Translations under genes and position numbers: made by a program | Shown here: positions 47,528 through 55,617 of the stretch, in pieces | How the letters are laid out: each line of letters opens with the position of its first letter | How positions within the stretch are numbered: position 1 is the first letter of the stretch | Notes under the pieces: model-generated | The model's input: only the letters and a program-made list of their open reading frames with translations | What the model was told of the DNA's origin: nothing | Database searches by the model: none | Source: Desulfovibrio sp. | Lineage (GTDB): Bacteria > Desulfobacterota > Desulfovibrionia > Desulfovibrionales > Desulfovibrionaceae | Assembly (NCBI GenBank): GCA_016218665.1 | Contig: JACRDI010000005.1 | Location: forward strand, 1 to 64,000 | Length of the DNA: 64,000 bases | Direction of reading: 5' to 3'

Positions 47528-48055
47528 CTACATGCGCGCGCGTTCCAGGGCCTCGGCCTGGACCTGGGCCAGGGGGCCGTCGGCCATGACGAGCAGGTGC
47601 AGGCACTGCATGAAGAGCGGCTCGAAGGCCGTGCGCTGGCGGCCCAGGCGCTCGCGCAGGCGGGCTTCCTCCTCGGGCGTGCCGGTCTTGCGCGCGGCGA
47701 TGGCCTCCACCCCGGCCATGAGGTAAAGCACGCGGCCGCTGGCGGCCATGCGCGAGCGGAAGGCCTCGGAAGCCAGCAGCTTGTGCGGAACCTCGACAAC
47801 CGCCTGACTGCAGCCTGCGGCCGCGGCGAGGACGGCGTCCAGGGCCGCGTCGGCCCCGTCCAGGGGCAGGGCGTGGGCGGTGGCGCCCAGGTTGGCGGCC
47901 AGGTGCGCGGCCACGGCGCTCTTGCCGCTGCCTTCCAATCCTACAATATACAGCACGCCGCCGCCGGGCATGGCCGGACGCGGGGCGGCGGTTCCGTGGG
48001 TCGTGCTCTTGTCGGCTTCCTCGACGTGGAACTCTCGGCGGATGAACTCGGTCAC
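47528..48055 (-). CDS. shikimate-kinase-like P-loop protein
   Basis: A 175-aa protein; the start is the GTG at 48055, 8 nt after AGAAGGAAG. P-loop IVGLEGSGKSAVAAHL at about 41-56; the later order of elements (LYLMAGVEAIAARK, then RLGRQRTAFEPLF) resembles shikimate kinase. The shikimate-binding Gly triplet and the Arg-Pro lid motif are not evident, so it may act on another substrate. It lies 41 bp upstream of thyX on the same strand. Confidence 0.65.
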   Translation of the reverse strand: MTEFIRREFHVEEADKSTTHGTAAPRPAMPGGGVLYIVGLEGSGKSAVAAHLAANLGATAHALPLDGADAALDAVLAAAAGCSQAVVEVPHKLLASEAFRSRMAASGRVLYLMAGVEAIAARKTGTPEEEARLRERLGRQRTAFEPLFMQCLHLLVMADGPLAQVQAEALERARM

Positions 48056-48227
48056 CGGTGGCTTCCTTCTGATCGGTCTGGTGCCTGTGTCTGTTGTTGG
48101 CGCTTGGGCTGGGATGCGGCCCTGTTGCCGCCCGCAGTCTGGCAGGGTATAGCCCAGAGGGCGGGCCTGGGCAAGGGCCTCGGCCGCCCCGGCCGCTGCG
48201 GCGTTCTGGCGGGCGGGCAAGGCCGAA

Positions 48228-48305
48228 AGGCGAATCGGCCAGGCGAATCGGCCAGGCAAAGAGGCCTGGCAAAGAGGCCAGGCGAATCGGCCAGGCAAAT
48301 ACGAC
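48228..48305. repeat. 13-bp degenerate tandem array, six copies
   Basis: Units AGGCGAATCGGCC and AGGCAAAGAGGCC alternate irregularly from 48228 to 48292, with a diverged sixth copy to 48305. It fills the leader of the phospholipase-like gene, ending just before its RBS. Confidence 0.9.
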
Positions 48306-48320
48306 CGGCAAGGAGGGCGG

Positions 48321-49301
48321 ATGCCCAAGGAAATAGTGCATTGGATGGTGGCCAAACGCGCCGGGGAGCTGCTTTCCGGCGGCCCCTACGGCCCCGCGTT
48401 GTCGCGCTGCCCCAACGGCCTGCTCCTGGGCTCCGTCTGGCACGACATCCTCTTCTACCTGCGCGGCGAGCACCCGGCCGGCCTCAAGGCCCTGCCGCAC
48501 CGCATGCACGGCTCCCACGGGGAGGACAGCTTCGAGATCCTGCGCGTGCAGGCGGCGCACATGCACGCGCGCAAGGACCAGCCCCTGCCCACGGCCCTGT
48601 TCGTGGGCCTGGTCTCGCACATCTTCGCCGACGCGATGATCCATCCGCTCGTGTACCACCTGACGGGCAACTACTATGATGCCGACGAGAAGCGTCGCAC
48701 GGGCGCGGTGCAGCGGCACCGGGCGCTGGAGTGTCTCATGGACATGGTGGTCGCGGGCGGGCCGGACGCCGTGCTTGAGCGCTCCCTGCGCTCGCTGGTG
48801 AACGGCCTGGAGGGCACGCTGGCGCTGGCCGTGCCGCCGGAAGGCGTGGCCGGCCTGGCCGGTCTTTCTGAATCCGGGGCCACGGCCGCGCAAAAGGGCC
48901 TGCTGGACGCCCTGGACACCTACTGCACCATGCAGTCCCTTTGCCGCATGCCCACCGTGGCCCGCCTGCTGCGCGACCTTTCCGGCTTCATGCCGGCCGG
49001 CCTGCGCGAGATCGCCGCGCTCTTCTACGCCCCGCAGCTCTTCGACCAGCGCGACGCCGTGAGCGGGCGCATAAGCTACCGCAACCCGGCCACCGGGGAG
49101 GAGCTCTCGGCCACGCTGGCCTGGCTCATGGAGCAGGCGGCGCGGCGCACGGCGGAATTCTGCGCCGCCCAGGCCCCGGCCATCACCGCCCGGGGCCAAC
49201 TGGCGGACGCCGGGCCCGGGCCCAGCCTCGACATGGGCCTGCCGGGCGTTCCCGCATCCCAGGCCCGCTTCTTCGCCTCCCGCCTTGTCCCGGTGGACTA
49301 G
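48321..49301 (+). CDS. zinc-dependent phospholipase C-like protein
   Basis: A 326-aa helical protein of the Zn_dep_PLPC type. Ordered His/Asp ligands: H7 near the N-terminus (IVHWMVAKR), GSVWHDILFY, HRMHGSHGEDSF and LVSHIFADAMIHPLVYH. No signal peptide, so its site of action is unclear. RBS AAGGAGG 4 nt before the ATG. A strong terminator follows. Whether it is a phospholipase or another metal hydrolase is not determined. Confidence 0.82.
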   Translation: MPKEIVHWMVAKRAGELLSGGPYGPALSRCPNGLLLGSVWHDILFYLRGEHPAGLKALPHRMHGSHGEDSFEILRVQAAHMHARKDQPLPTALFVGLVSHIFADAMIHPLVYHLTGNYYDADEKRRTGAVQRHRALECLMDMVVAGGPDAVLERSLRSLVNGLEGTLALAVPPEGVAGLAGLSESGATAAQKGLLDALDTYCTMQSLCRMPTVARLLRDLSGFMPAGLREIAALFYAPQLFDQRDAVSGRISYRNPATGEELSATLAWLMEQAARRTAEFCAAQAPAITARGQLADAGPGPSLDMGLPGVPASQARFFASRLVPVD

Positions 49302-49328
49302 TTCGCGCCGCCGCCGGGCGCATTGCTG

Positions 49329-49354
49329 CCGCGGGTGCTCCCCGCGGTTTTTTT
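49329..49354 (+). terminator. intrinsic terminator of the phospholipase-like gene
   Basis: CCGCGGG (49329-49335) pairs with CCCGCGG (49341-49347), followed by seven T. Confidence 0.9.
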
Positions 49355-49386
49355 GCCGGTTCCCCAAAAAAATATCCGCAGGCTCC

Positions 49387-49413
49387 TAAAGAATTCCTCC
49401 GGCAGGCCGATGA
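49387..49413 (+). promoter_or_regulatory. sigma28 (FliA) flagellin promoter
   Basis: TAAAGAAT, 11 bp, then GCCGATGA: near-perfect fit to the FliA consensus TAAAGTTT-N11-GCCGATAA. About 100 bp before fliC. Confidence 0.88.
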
Positions 49414-49514
49414 GGGTGTCGTAACAACAATCGGATTGGTCCCGTGGGCGATGTCGCCAGACGAGGGCCACCGAATGGCAAGGACGCCAAAAAGCTTTCA
49501 AGGAGGAAATGAAT

Positions 49515-50411
49515 ATGTCGCTCACCATCAACCACAACTTGCTGGCCGCGAACACCGCCCGCAACCTCACGTCCTCGTATTCCGCGCTGTCGACCTCCAC
49601 CGAGCGCCTGTCTTCCGGTCTGCGCGTGAACACCGCGGCCGACGACGCCGCCGGTCTGGCCATTCGCGAAATCATGCGCGCCGAGATTTCGTCCCTGAAC
49701 CAGGGCGTGCGCAACGCCAACGACGCCATCTCCATGATCCAGACCGCGGACGGAGCCCTGGGCGTCATCGACGAAAAGCTCATCCGCATGAAGGAACTGG
49801 CCATGCAGGCTGCCACCGGCACCTACAGCTCGGACCAGCGCCTCATCATCGACTCGGAATACCAGGCCATGGCTTCGGAAATCACCCGAATCGCCAAGGC
49901 CACGGACTTCAACGGCATCCACCTGCTGAACGGCCACCTCTCCGGCACCGATTCCTCGCACAATGGCGCGGGTCTCGAAGCCAGCGGCCCCATGAAGATC
50001 CACTTCGGCACCAGCAACGACTCCAACGAGGACTACTACTACGTGTCCATCGACAGCGCCACCGCCTCCTCGCTGGGCATCGGCCTGGGCGCCTCGGGCA
50101 CCAACGGCCGCTCCATCTCCACCCAGGAGCTGGCGCAGCAGGCCCTCAAGGCTCTGGACAACGCCATCATCTCCAAGGACAAGATCCGCGCCCACCTCGG
50201 CGCCCTCCAGAACCGTCTGGAGAACACCATCACCAACCTGACCATCCAGTCCGAGAACACCTCGGCCGCAGAGTCGCAGATCTCCGACGTGGACGTGGCC
50301 ACGGAAATGACCGAGTTCACCCGCCAGCAGATCAAGGTGCAGACCGCGGTGGCCATGCTCTCCCAGGCCAACAGCCTCGGCAAGCTCGCCCTGCAGCTCA
50401 TCGGCGGCTAG
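49515..50411 (+). CDS. fliC: flagellin
   Basis: A 298-aa filament subunit. The ATG at 49515 is 8 nt after AGGAGG; an ATG six nt earlier is too close to it. The conserved N-terminal D0/D1 (MSLTINHNLLAANTARNL, LSSGLRVNTAADDAAGLAI) and C-terminal D1/D0 (LGALQNRLENTITNLTIQ, then AVAMLSQANSLGKLALQLI) are complete. The central variable part (about 135-200) is short. It has its own sigma28 promoter and terminator. Confidence 0.97.
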   Translation: MSLTINHNLLAANTARNLTSSYSALSTSTERLSSGLRVNTAADDAAGLAIREIMRAEISSLNQGVRNANDAISMIQTADGALGVIDEKLIRMKELAMQAATGTYSSDQRLIIDSEYQAMASEITRIAKATDFNGIHLLNGHLSGTDSSHNGAGLEASGPMKIHFGTSNDSNEDYYYVSIDSATASSLGIGLGASGTNGRSISTQELAQQALKALDNAIISKDKIRAHLGALQNRLENTITNLTIQSENTSAAESQISDVDVATEMTEFTRQQIKVQTAVAMLSQANSLGKLALQLIGG

Positions 50412-50470
50412 TAGAAAGGACCACAGGGTGCGGGCGAGGGCTGGCCCCGCCGCACCGTGAGCAGAAGCAC

Positions 50471-50503
50471 AACGGGCCGCCGCAAGGCGGCCCGTTTCGT
50501 TTT
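50471..50503 (+). terminator. flagellin terminator
   Basis: AACGGGCCGCC and GGCGGCCCGTT pair around a GCAA loop, followed by TCGTTTT. Confidence 0.9.
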
Positions 50504-50518
50504 GGCACCGTGATTGCA
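50503..50518 (+). promoter_or_regulatory. sigma54 promoter of fliD-fliS
   Basis: TGGCACCGTGATTGCA matches the -24/-12 consensus at every key base with the correct 10-bp GG-GC spacing, 57 bp before the fliD start. It begins at the end of the flagellin terminator tail. Confidence 0.92.
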
Positions 50519-50574
50519 CAACCAAGGTGGACCAACAGCATCCGGCATCTTTTTCCCGTTAGGGGGGTTCGCCA

Positions 50575-52290
50575 GTGACGTCATCCACCAGCACGACCAG
50601 CTCCACCACATCCTTCACCTCAGGCCAGATCAACGTGACCGGCCTGGGCAACGGCACGGACTTCAGCACCCTCATCGACGGCCTGATCACCGCCGAAAGC
50701 GCGACCAAGAAGAGGTTCGAGAGCTGGAAGCAGGAGTGGGAACTCAAGATCGAGGGGCTGCAGTACCTGAACAAGAAGCTCCTGGCCCTGAAGACCACCC
50801 TGGGCAGCATAGACACGGTGAACGAATTTCTCACCAAGAGCGTCACCAGCACATCGGACAGCGTGAGCGCCACGGCCACCAGCGATGCCCTCGAAGGGTC
50901 GCACACGGTCATTGTGGGGCAGCTGGCGCAGAACGACATCCTCACCACCGGCTCGGGCCTCAGCACGCTTACCAGCGTGGTCACATCGAACGCCACGAAC
51001 CTGACCTTCAGCTACGCCGGGCAGAGCTACACCATAAGCAACATCGGCGCGGGCAGCACCCTCACCAGCCTGGTGAACTACATCAACAACAACTCGGCCA
51101 CCAAGGACAAGGTGCGCGCCACCACGCTCTTCGACGGCACCAGCTACCACCTGCAACTGTATGGCATGGACCAGGGCGCGGGCAACCAGGTGATCGTCTC
51201 CAACACAGGCTCCCTGGTGTTCGGCGCGGCGAGCTTCCAGAACACCCAGCAGGCCCAGAGCGCCCTCATCAAGGTGGACGGCTACCCGCAGGGCAGCGGC
51301 AACTGGATCTCGCGCGACACGAACTCCGTGGAGGACGTCATCCCCGGGGTGAGCCTGACCCTCAAGGAGGCCAACTCCAACGCCAGCATCAAGATCGGCA
51401 TCACCACCAACACCGACGCCATCAAGGAGAACGTCAAGACCTTCGTGGACGCGGTGAACGAGGTGCGCACCGCCCTGCAGGCCCTGACCAAGGTGAGCAA
51501 CAGCTCCGGCACGGCCACCGGGTCCATCATGACCGGCAACTACGGCGTGCAGATCATCGGCACCCAGCTCAAGGACGTCATCACCGACCTGGGCCTGGGC
51601 TTCAACATCTACAACGCGGCCACCGGCACCGGAGACTACTATTCCGCGCTCTCGCAAATCGGCATCAGCACCGACGCCGACGAATCCTCAAGCACGTACG
51701 GCAAGCTCATTCTGAATGAGGAGGACCTGGACACGGCGCTTTCGAAGGACGCGGAAGGCGTGGCCAAGCTCTTTTCCGCCGACTACGAGGGCGGAACAGA
51801 TTCGGCGAATTTCTCGTACCTCTCGCGCATCAACGGCACGACAAAGGCCGGCAGCTACGGCGTGCAGATCATCACCAGCGCGGCAGGCATTTCAAGCGCC
51901 ACCATCAATGGCCAGCCCGCCGGCATAGACGGCTGGAAGGTCACCGCCCTCAGCGGCGATGCGGCCGGTATGGTCATCCAGGTGGACAACCACACGCCCA
52001 ACAGCACTTTCACCGGAAACGTGAACCTGCGGCAGGGCAAGGCCGGCCAGATGGTGGACAAGCTCAAGGATCTCACCAACACGACCAACGGCCCCATCTC
52101 CATCCTCGAAGACAACTACGGGGAGATCATCGACAGCATCGATGACAAGATAGCGCGCGAGACGCAGCGCCTGACCACCATGAAGGCGCGCCTGAAGGCG
52201 CAATACGCCCGGCTCGACTCGCTTTTGAACACGTTGACCAACACCCAATCGCAGCTCTCCAGCGTCATCAACCAGCTTTCGAAAAGCTAG
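50575..52290 (+). CDS. fliD: flagellar filament cap protein
   Basis: A 571-aa hook-associated protein 2. The start is the GTG at 50575 after AGGGGGG; the chain opens with Ser/Thr-rich sequence, then FTSGQINVTGLGNGTDFSTL, the FliD N-terminal domain. A C-terminal heptad-rich helix (about 525-571, RLTTMKARLKAQYARLDSLL) ends with SQLSSVINQL. It caps the filament and promotes flagellin assembly. Confidence 0.95.
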   Translation: MTSSTSTTSSTTSFTSGQINVTGLGNGTDFSTLIDGLITAESATKKRFESWKQEWELKIEGLQYLNKKLLALKTTLGSIDTVNEFLTKSVTSTSDSVSATATSDALEGSHTVIVGQLAQNDILTTGSGLSTLTSVVTSNATNLTFSYAGQSYTISNIGAGSTLTSLVNYINNNSATKDKVRATTLFDGTSYHLQLYGMDQGAGNQVIVSNTGSLVFGAASFQNTQQAQSALIKVDGYPQGSGNWISRDTNSVEDVIPGVSLTLKEANSNASIKIGITTNTDAIKENVKTFVDAVNEVRTALQALTKVSNSSGTATGSIMTGNYGVQIIGTQLKDVITDLGLGFNIYNAATGTGDYYSALSQIGISTDADESSSTYGKLILNEEDLDTALSKDAEGVAKLFSADYEGGTDSANFSYLSRINGTTKAGSYGVQIITSAAGISSATINGQPAGIDGWKVTALSGDAAGMVIQVDNHTPNSTFTGNVNLRQGKAGQMVDKLKDLTNTTNGPISILEDNYGEIIDSIDDKIARETQRLTTMKARLKAQYARLDSLLNTLTNTQSQLSSVINQLSKS

Positions 52291-52316
52291 CCGGCTGGCG
52301 GGCGGAAGAGGACCAC

Positions 52317-52952
52317 ATGCTTAAGGCAGCCAAGGCCTATCTGGTCACACAGGTCACCACGGCATCGCAGGGGGATCTCCTGCTCATGCTTTACGACACG
52401 GCCGTCAAGCACCTGCGCCAAGCCATCGAGAAGATGCGCGCGGGTGACGTGGCCGGCAAGGGCATTCTCATCACCAAGGCCATCGACATCATCAGCGAAC
52501 TGCAGGAGAGCCTGAACAAGGAACGCGGGGGAGACATCTCCAAGAACCTGTTTCAGCTGTATTTCTTCTGCAACACGCGGCTGCTGAAGGCCAATCTGCA
52601 GATGAACACGGACATGGTGGAGGAGGTCATCTCCATCCTCTTCGGCCTGCGGCAGGCCTTCGCCCAGATCATGCCCACGGTGGACGGCGTGGCCTCCATC
52701 GCCCAGCAGGGCATGGGGGCGGAGGGCGCATCGGCCGTGGCCGCATCTGAGGCCCGGACGCAAGAGGCGGCATCCGCGCGGCCGGCTGAAAATCCGGCCG
52801 CAGATCCGGCGGGCGATCTGGCCGCCGAGCCGGCAGGTGATCCGGCAGGCGAACCAGGGGCGGAGCCGGCGCCAGCGCCCGAGGCCACGCCCGCCGCGCC
52901 GGTGAATCCCATGCGCTTCCGCGCGGCCAACGCCTACGCGACCTCGCGCTAG
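52317..52952 (+). CDS. fliS: flagellin export chaperone with long Ala/Pro/Glu tail
   Basis: A 211-aa protein. Residues about 1-125 are a standard FliS four-helix bundle (AYLVTQVTTASQGDLLLMLY, KAIDIISELQESLN), which binds the flagellin C-terminus. Residues about 130-200 are a low-complexity tail of Ala, Pro, Glu, Asp and Gly with DPAG/EPAG repeats, absent from most FliS of about 130 aa. It follows fliD by 26 bp. Confidence 0.92.
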   Translation: MLKAAKAYLVTQVTTASQGDLLLMLYDTAVKHLRQAIEKMRAGDVAGKGILITKAIDIISELQESLNKERGGDISKNLFQLYFFCNTRLLKANLQMNTDMVEEVISILFGLRQAFAQIMPTVDGVASIAQQGMGAEGASAVAASEARTQEAASARPAENPAADPAGDLAAEPAGDPAGEPGAEPAPAPEATPAAPVNPMRFRAANAYATSR

Positions 52953-52977
52953 CCCCGGCCGGCGCGGACCCGCACGC

Positions 52978-53011
52978 AAAAAAGCCCCCGGACAGGTCCG
53001 GGGGCTTTTTT
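52978..53011. terminator. bidirectional terminator between fliS and the RNase J gene
   Basis: AAAAAAGCCCCCGGAC and GTCCGGGGGCTTTTTT form a 16-bp perfect stem with a 2-nt gap. Serves convergent genes on both strands. Confidence 0.95.
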
Positions 53012-53063
53012 GCTGCTTCTGGCGCGGCGCAGGGCGCAAGGCCCGGCGCCATTCTCCAGCGCC

Positions 53064-54716
53064 CTACACGGCGATGATGAGCGGCACCACCACGGGGTCG
53101 CGGTCCAGCACGCGGCGGAAGAAGCGCCTGAGCGACCCGCGCACGCGCTCCTTCAGGCGCTTCAGGTTGGCCGAGCCCACGTCCTCGAACTCTTCCAGCA
53201 CGACGCACTTGGCGTCTTCCAGCACGTGGGCGTACTGCTGCTCGAACACGAAGCCCTTGGACACGATGTCCGGGCCGAGGGTGATCTCGCCCGTGTCCTG
53301 GTCCACCACCAGCAGCACCACCACCATGCCTTCGCCCGCCAGCAGCTGGCGTTCCTTCAGGACGCTCTGGCCCACGTCGCCCACGCCCTTGCCGTCCACC
53401 AGAATGCGTTCGGCTGGCACGGCCTCCTCAAGGCGGATGCCCTGGCTCAGGAAGGTCATGGGCTGGCCGTCCTCCAGCACGAGGGCGCGCTCCGGCGCAA
53501 CGCCGCATTCCACGGCCAGGCGCGAGTGCTTCACCAGGTGGCGGTACTCGCCGTGCACGGGCACGAAGTACTTGGGCCGCACGGTCTCCAGCATGATGCG
53601 CAGCTCCTCGCGGTGGGCATGGCCCGAGGCGTGGATGGCCTGGACCTTTTCGTACAGCACCTCGGCCCCCAGCTTGTACAGCCGGTTGATGACCTTGGTG
53701 ATGGCCAGCACGTTGCCCGGAATGAAGCGCGAGGACAAAAGCACCAGGTCGCCCTTCTTGATGTGCACGTGGCGGTGCTCGTCAAGCGACATGCGCGAGA
53801 GCGAGGCCAGGGGCTCGCCCTGGCTGCCGGTGACGAGGAGCACCACCTGCTCGTCCGGCAGGGAGCCGATCTCCTCCACCTCCACCAGGGTGCCGCCGGG
53901 GATGCGCAGGTAGTCCAGCTCGCGCGCGAGCTCGATGTTGCGCACCAGGCTTTTGCCGGAGATGGCCACCTTGCGGCCGCAGGCGGCGGCCAGGTCGAAG
54001 ATTTCCTGCAGGCGCTGGATGTGGCTGGAAAAGAGCGTGACGATGATGCGCCCGCGCGAGCGGTCGAAGATCTCGCGCAGGGAGGCCTTGATCTCGCGCT
54101 CGGTGAGGGCGAAGCCGTCGCGCTCCACGTTGGTGGAGTCGCTCATGAGCAGCTTGACCCCGGGCTCGGAGAAGCGGCGGATGGCCTCCAGGTCGGTGGC
54201 GTGGCCGTCCAGCGGGTTGCGGTCGATCTTGAAGTCGCCCGTGTGGAAGATGCGCCCGGCCGGGGTCTCGATGCCCAGGGCGTGGCCCTTGATGATGGAG
54301 TGGCAGACCGGGATGAAGTTGAAGGCGAAGGGGCCGATCTCCACGCGTTCGTTGTCCTTCACGGGGCGCAGGTCGGCTTCCATGCCGCGCTCGGTGAGCT
54401 TGTTGTTCACCAGCGCCAGGGTGAAGTCCGAGCCGTACACCGGCACGTCCACATGGGGCAAAAGCCAGGGCAGGGCGCCGATGTGGTCCTCGTGCCCGTG
54501 GGTGAGCACCACGGCCTTGATCTTGTCGCGTTCCTCCAGAATGTGCTCGAAGCGGGGAATCACCACGTCCACGCCGAAGAGAAAGTCCTCGGGGAACATG
54601 AGGCCGCAGTCGATGAGCACGGTGGCGTCGGCCGTGCGCAGGGCCATGCAGTTCAGCCCTATCTCGCCCAGTCCTCCCAGGGGATGTATGGTCAGCTCGC
54701 CAGGGGCGGGTGTCAT
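53064..54716 (-). CDS. rnj: ribonuclease J
   Basis: A 550-aa metallo-beta-lactamase/beta-CASP ribonuclease with 5'-exo and endo activity in RNA decay. The metal site THGHEDHIGALPWLL and FIPVCHSIIKGHALGI, IFHTGDFKID, MSDSTNVERDG and a later HASGHAHREEL are all present; a C-terminal domain follows. The start overlaps the region just after the plsC stop. Confidence 0.95.
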   Translation of the reverse strand: MTPAPGELTIHPLGGLGEIGLNCMALRTADATVLIDCGLMFPEDFLFGVDVVIPRFEHILEERDKIKAVVLTHGHEDHIGALPWLLPHVDVPVYGSDFTLALVNNKLTERGMEADLRPVKDNERVEIGPFAFNFIPVCHSIIKGHALGIETPAGRIFHTGDFKIDRNPLDGHATDLEAIRRFSEPGVKLLMSDSTNVERDGFALTEREIKASLREIFDRSRGRIIVTLFSSHIQRLQEIFDLAAACGRKVAISGKSLVRNIELARELDYLRIPGGTLVEVEEIGSLPDEQVVLLVTGSQGEPLASLSRMSLDEHRHVHIKKGDLVLLSSRFIPGNVLAITKVINRLYKLGAEVLYEKVQAIHASGHAHREELRIMLETVRPKYFVPVHGEYRHLVKHSRLAVECGVAPERALVLEDGQPMTFLSQGIRLEEAVPAERILVDGKGVGDVGQSVLKERQLLAGEGMVVVLLVVDQDTGEITLGPDIVSKGFVFEQQYAHVLEDAKCVVLEEFEDVGSANLKRLKERVRGSLRRFFRRVLDRDPVVVPLIIAV

Positions 54717-54717
54717 G

Positions 54718-55437
54718 TCAGCTCCTCAAAAGTTCCTGATAGGCGGTGTTCATCAGGGCGTACATGTCGTCCTTGAACTGCTCGCGCTCCTTCAGGGTAT
54801 ATTTCGACGTGTCCACCGGGGGCAGGGCGCGCAGGCGGATGCGCTGGTCCGGGTTGAAGAAGACGGACTTCTTGGGCAGCAGCTTGCCCGTGCCCTCCAT
54901 GACCAGCGGAGCCACGGGCAGCCCGCACTTGAGGGCCAGCACCATGCCGCCCACCTTGAAGTCCATGAGCTTCGAGAGGTCGGGGTTGCGCGTGCCCTCG
55001 GGGAAGATGAGCGGAGAAATGCCGCTTTGGGCCTGTGCCACGGCCGCGTCCAGGCTCTTCATGGCCGCGCGGCGGTTTTCGCGGTTCAGCGAGATGTGCC
55101 CGGCGTTGCCCAGGGCCTTGCCGTAGATGGGAATGCGGAACAGGCTCTCCTTGGCCACGAAGCGCATGTGGTAGTCCCACAGGGCGTCGAACAGGATGGG
55201 GATGTCGAACAGGCTTTGGTGGTTGCACATGAAGACGTAGTGGCCCTTGGGATCAAGGGCGGAGAGGTCTATGTCCACCTTGATGCCCGCCATGCGCAGC
55301 ATGGCCCGGCCGTACACCTTGCCGAAATGGTCCTTCTCGTCCAGCGTGGCGTGCTCCTGGTCGAGCATGAGCTGGCGCACGCTGTAGTAGATGGTTGCCG
55401 GAACCAGGGTGATGAAGAAGCGCAGCACTCGGAACAT
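54718..55437 (-). CDS. plsC: 1-acyl-sn-glycerol-3-phosphate acyltransferase
   Basis: A 239-aa membrane-associated enzyme making phosphatidic acid. H(X4)D motif in MCNHQSLFDIPIL; FPEGTRNP as the second block; an N-terminal hydrophobic segment anchors it. It ends 1 bp before the RNase J start, so the two are co-transcribed. Confidence 0.93.
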   Translation of the reverse strand: MFRVLRFFITLVPATIYYSVRQLMLDQEHATLDEKDHFGKVYGRAMLRMAGIKVDIDLSALDPKGHYVFMCNHQSLFDIPILFDALWDYHMRFVAKESLFRIPIYGKALGNAGHISLNRENRRAAMKSLDAAVAQAQSGISPLIFPEGTRNPDLSKLMDFKVGGMVLALKCGLPVAPLVMEGTGKLLPKKSVFFNPDQRIRLRALPPVDTSKYTLKEREQFKDDMYALMNTAYQELLRS

Positions 55438-55563
55438 GGTTCATCCTGTCGATTTTGATTTCCCCGTCCCTACGTCAAAAGCGCCCAGGACACAAGGGTT
55501 GCAGGCGTGTCCGTCCCTCTGGGGGCGCGCCGCGCGGCGCTGGGCAGGTCTTCGGCGGGCGAG

Positions 55564-55594
55564 AAAAAGGGCGGCAGGGTCGCCCCCGCCGCCC
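55564..55594 (-). terminator. terminator of the EF-G-like gene
   Basis: On the minus strand GGGCGGC pairs with GCCGCCC, followed by TTTTT. It lies 24 bp after the stop. Confidence 0.8.
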
Positions 55595-55617
55595 AGGTTC
55601 GCAACATGGCTGCCGGC

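Noticed and set aside
48228-48305. CRISPR-like array
   Set aside because: Units are 13 bp, directly adjacent, with no spacers and no cas genes.
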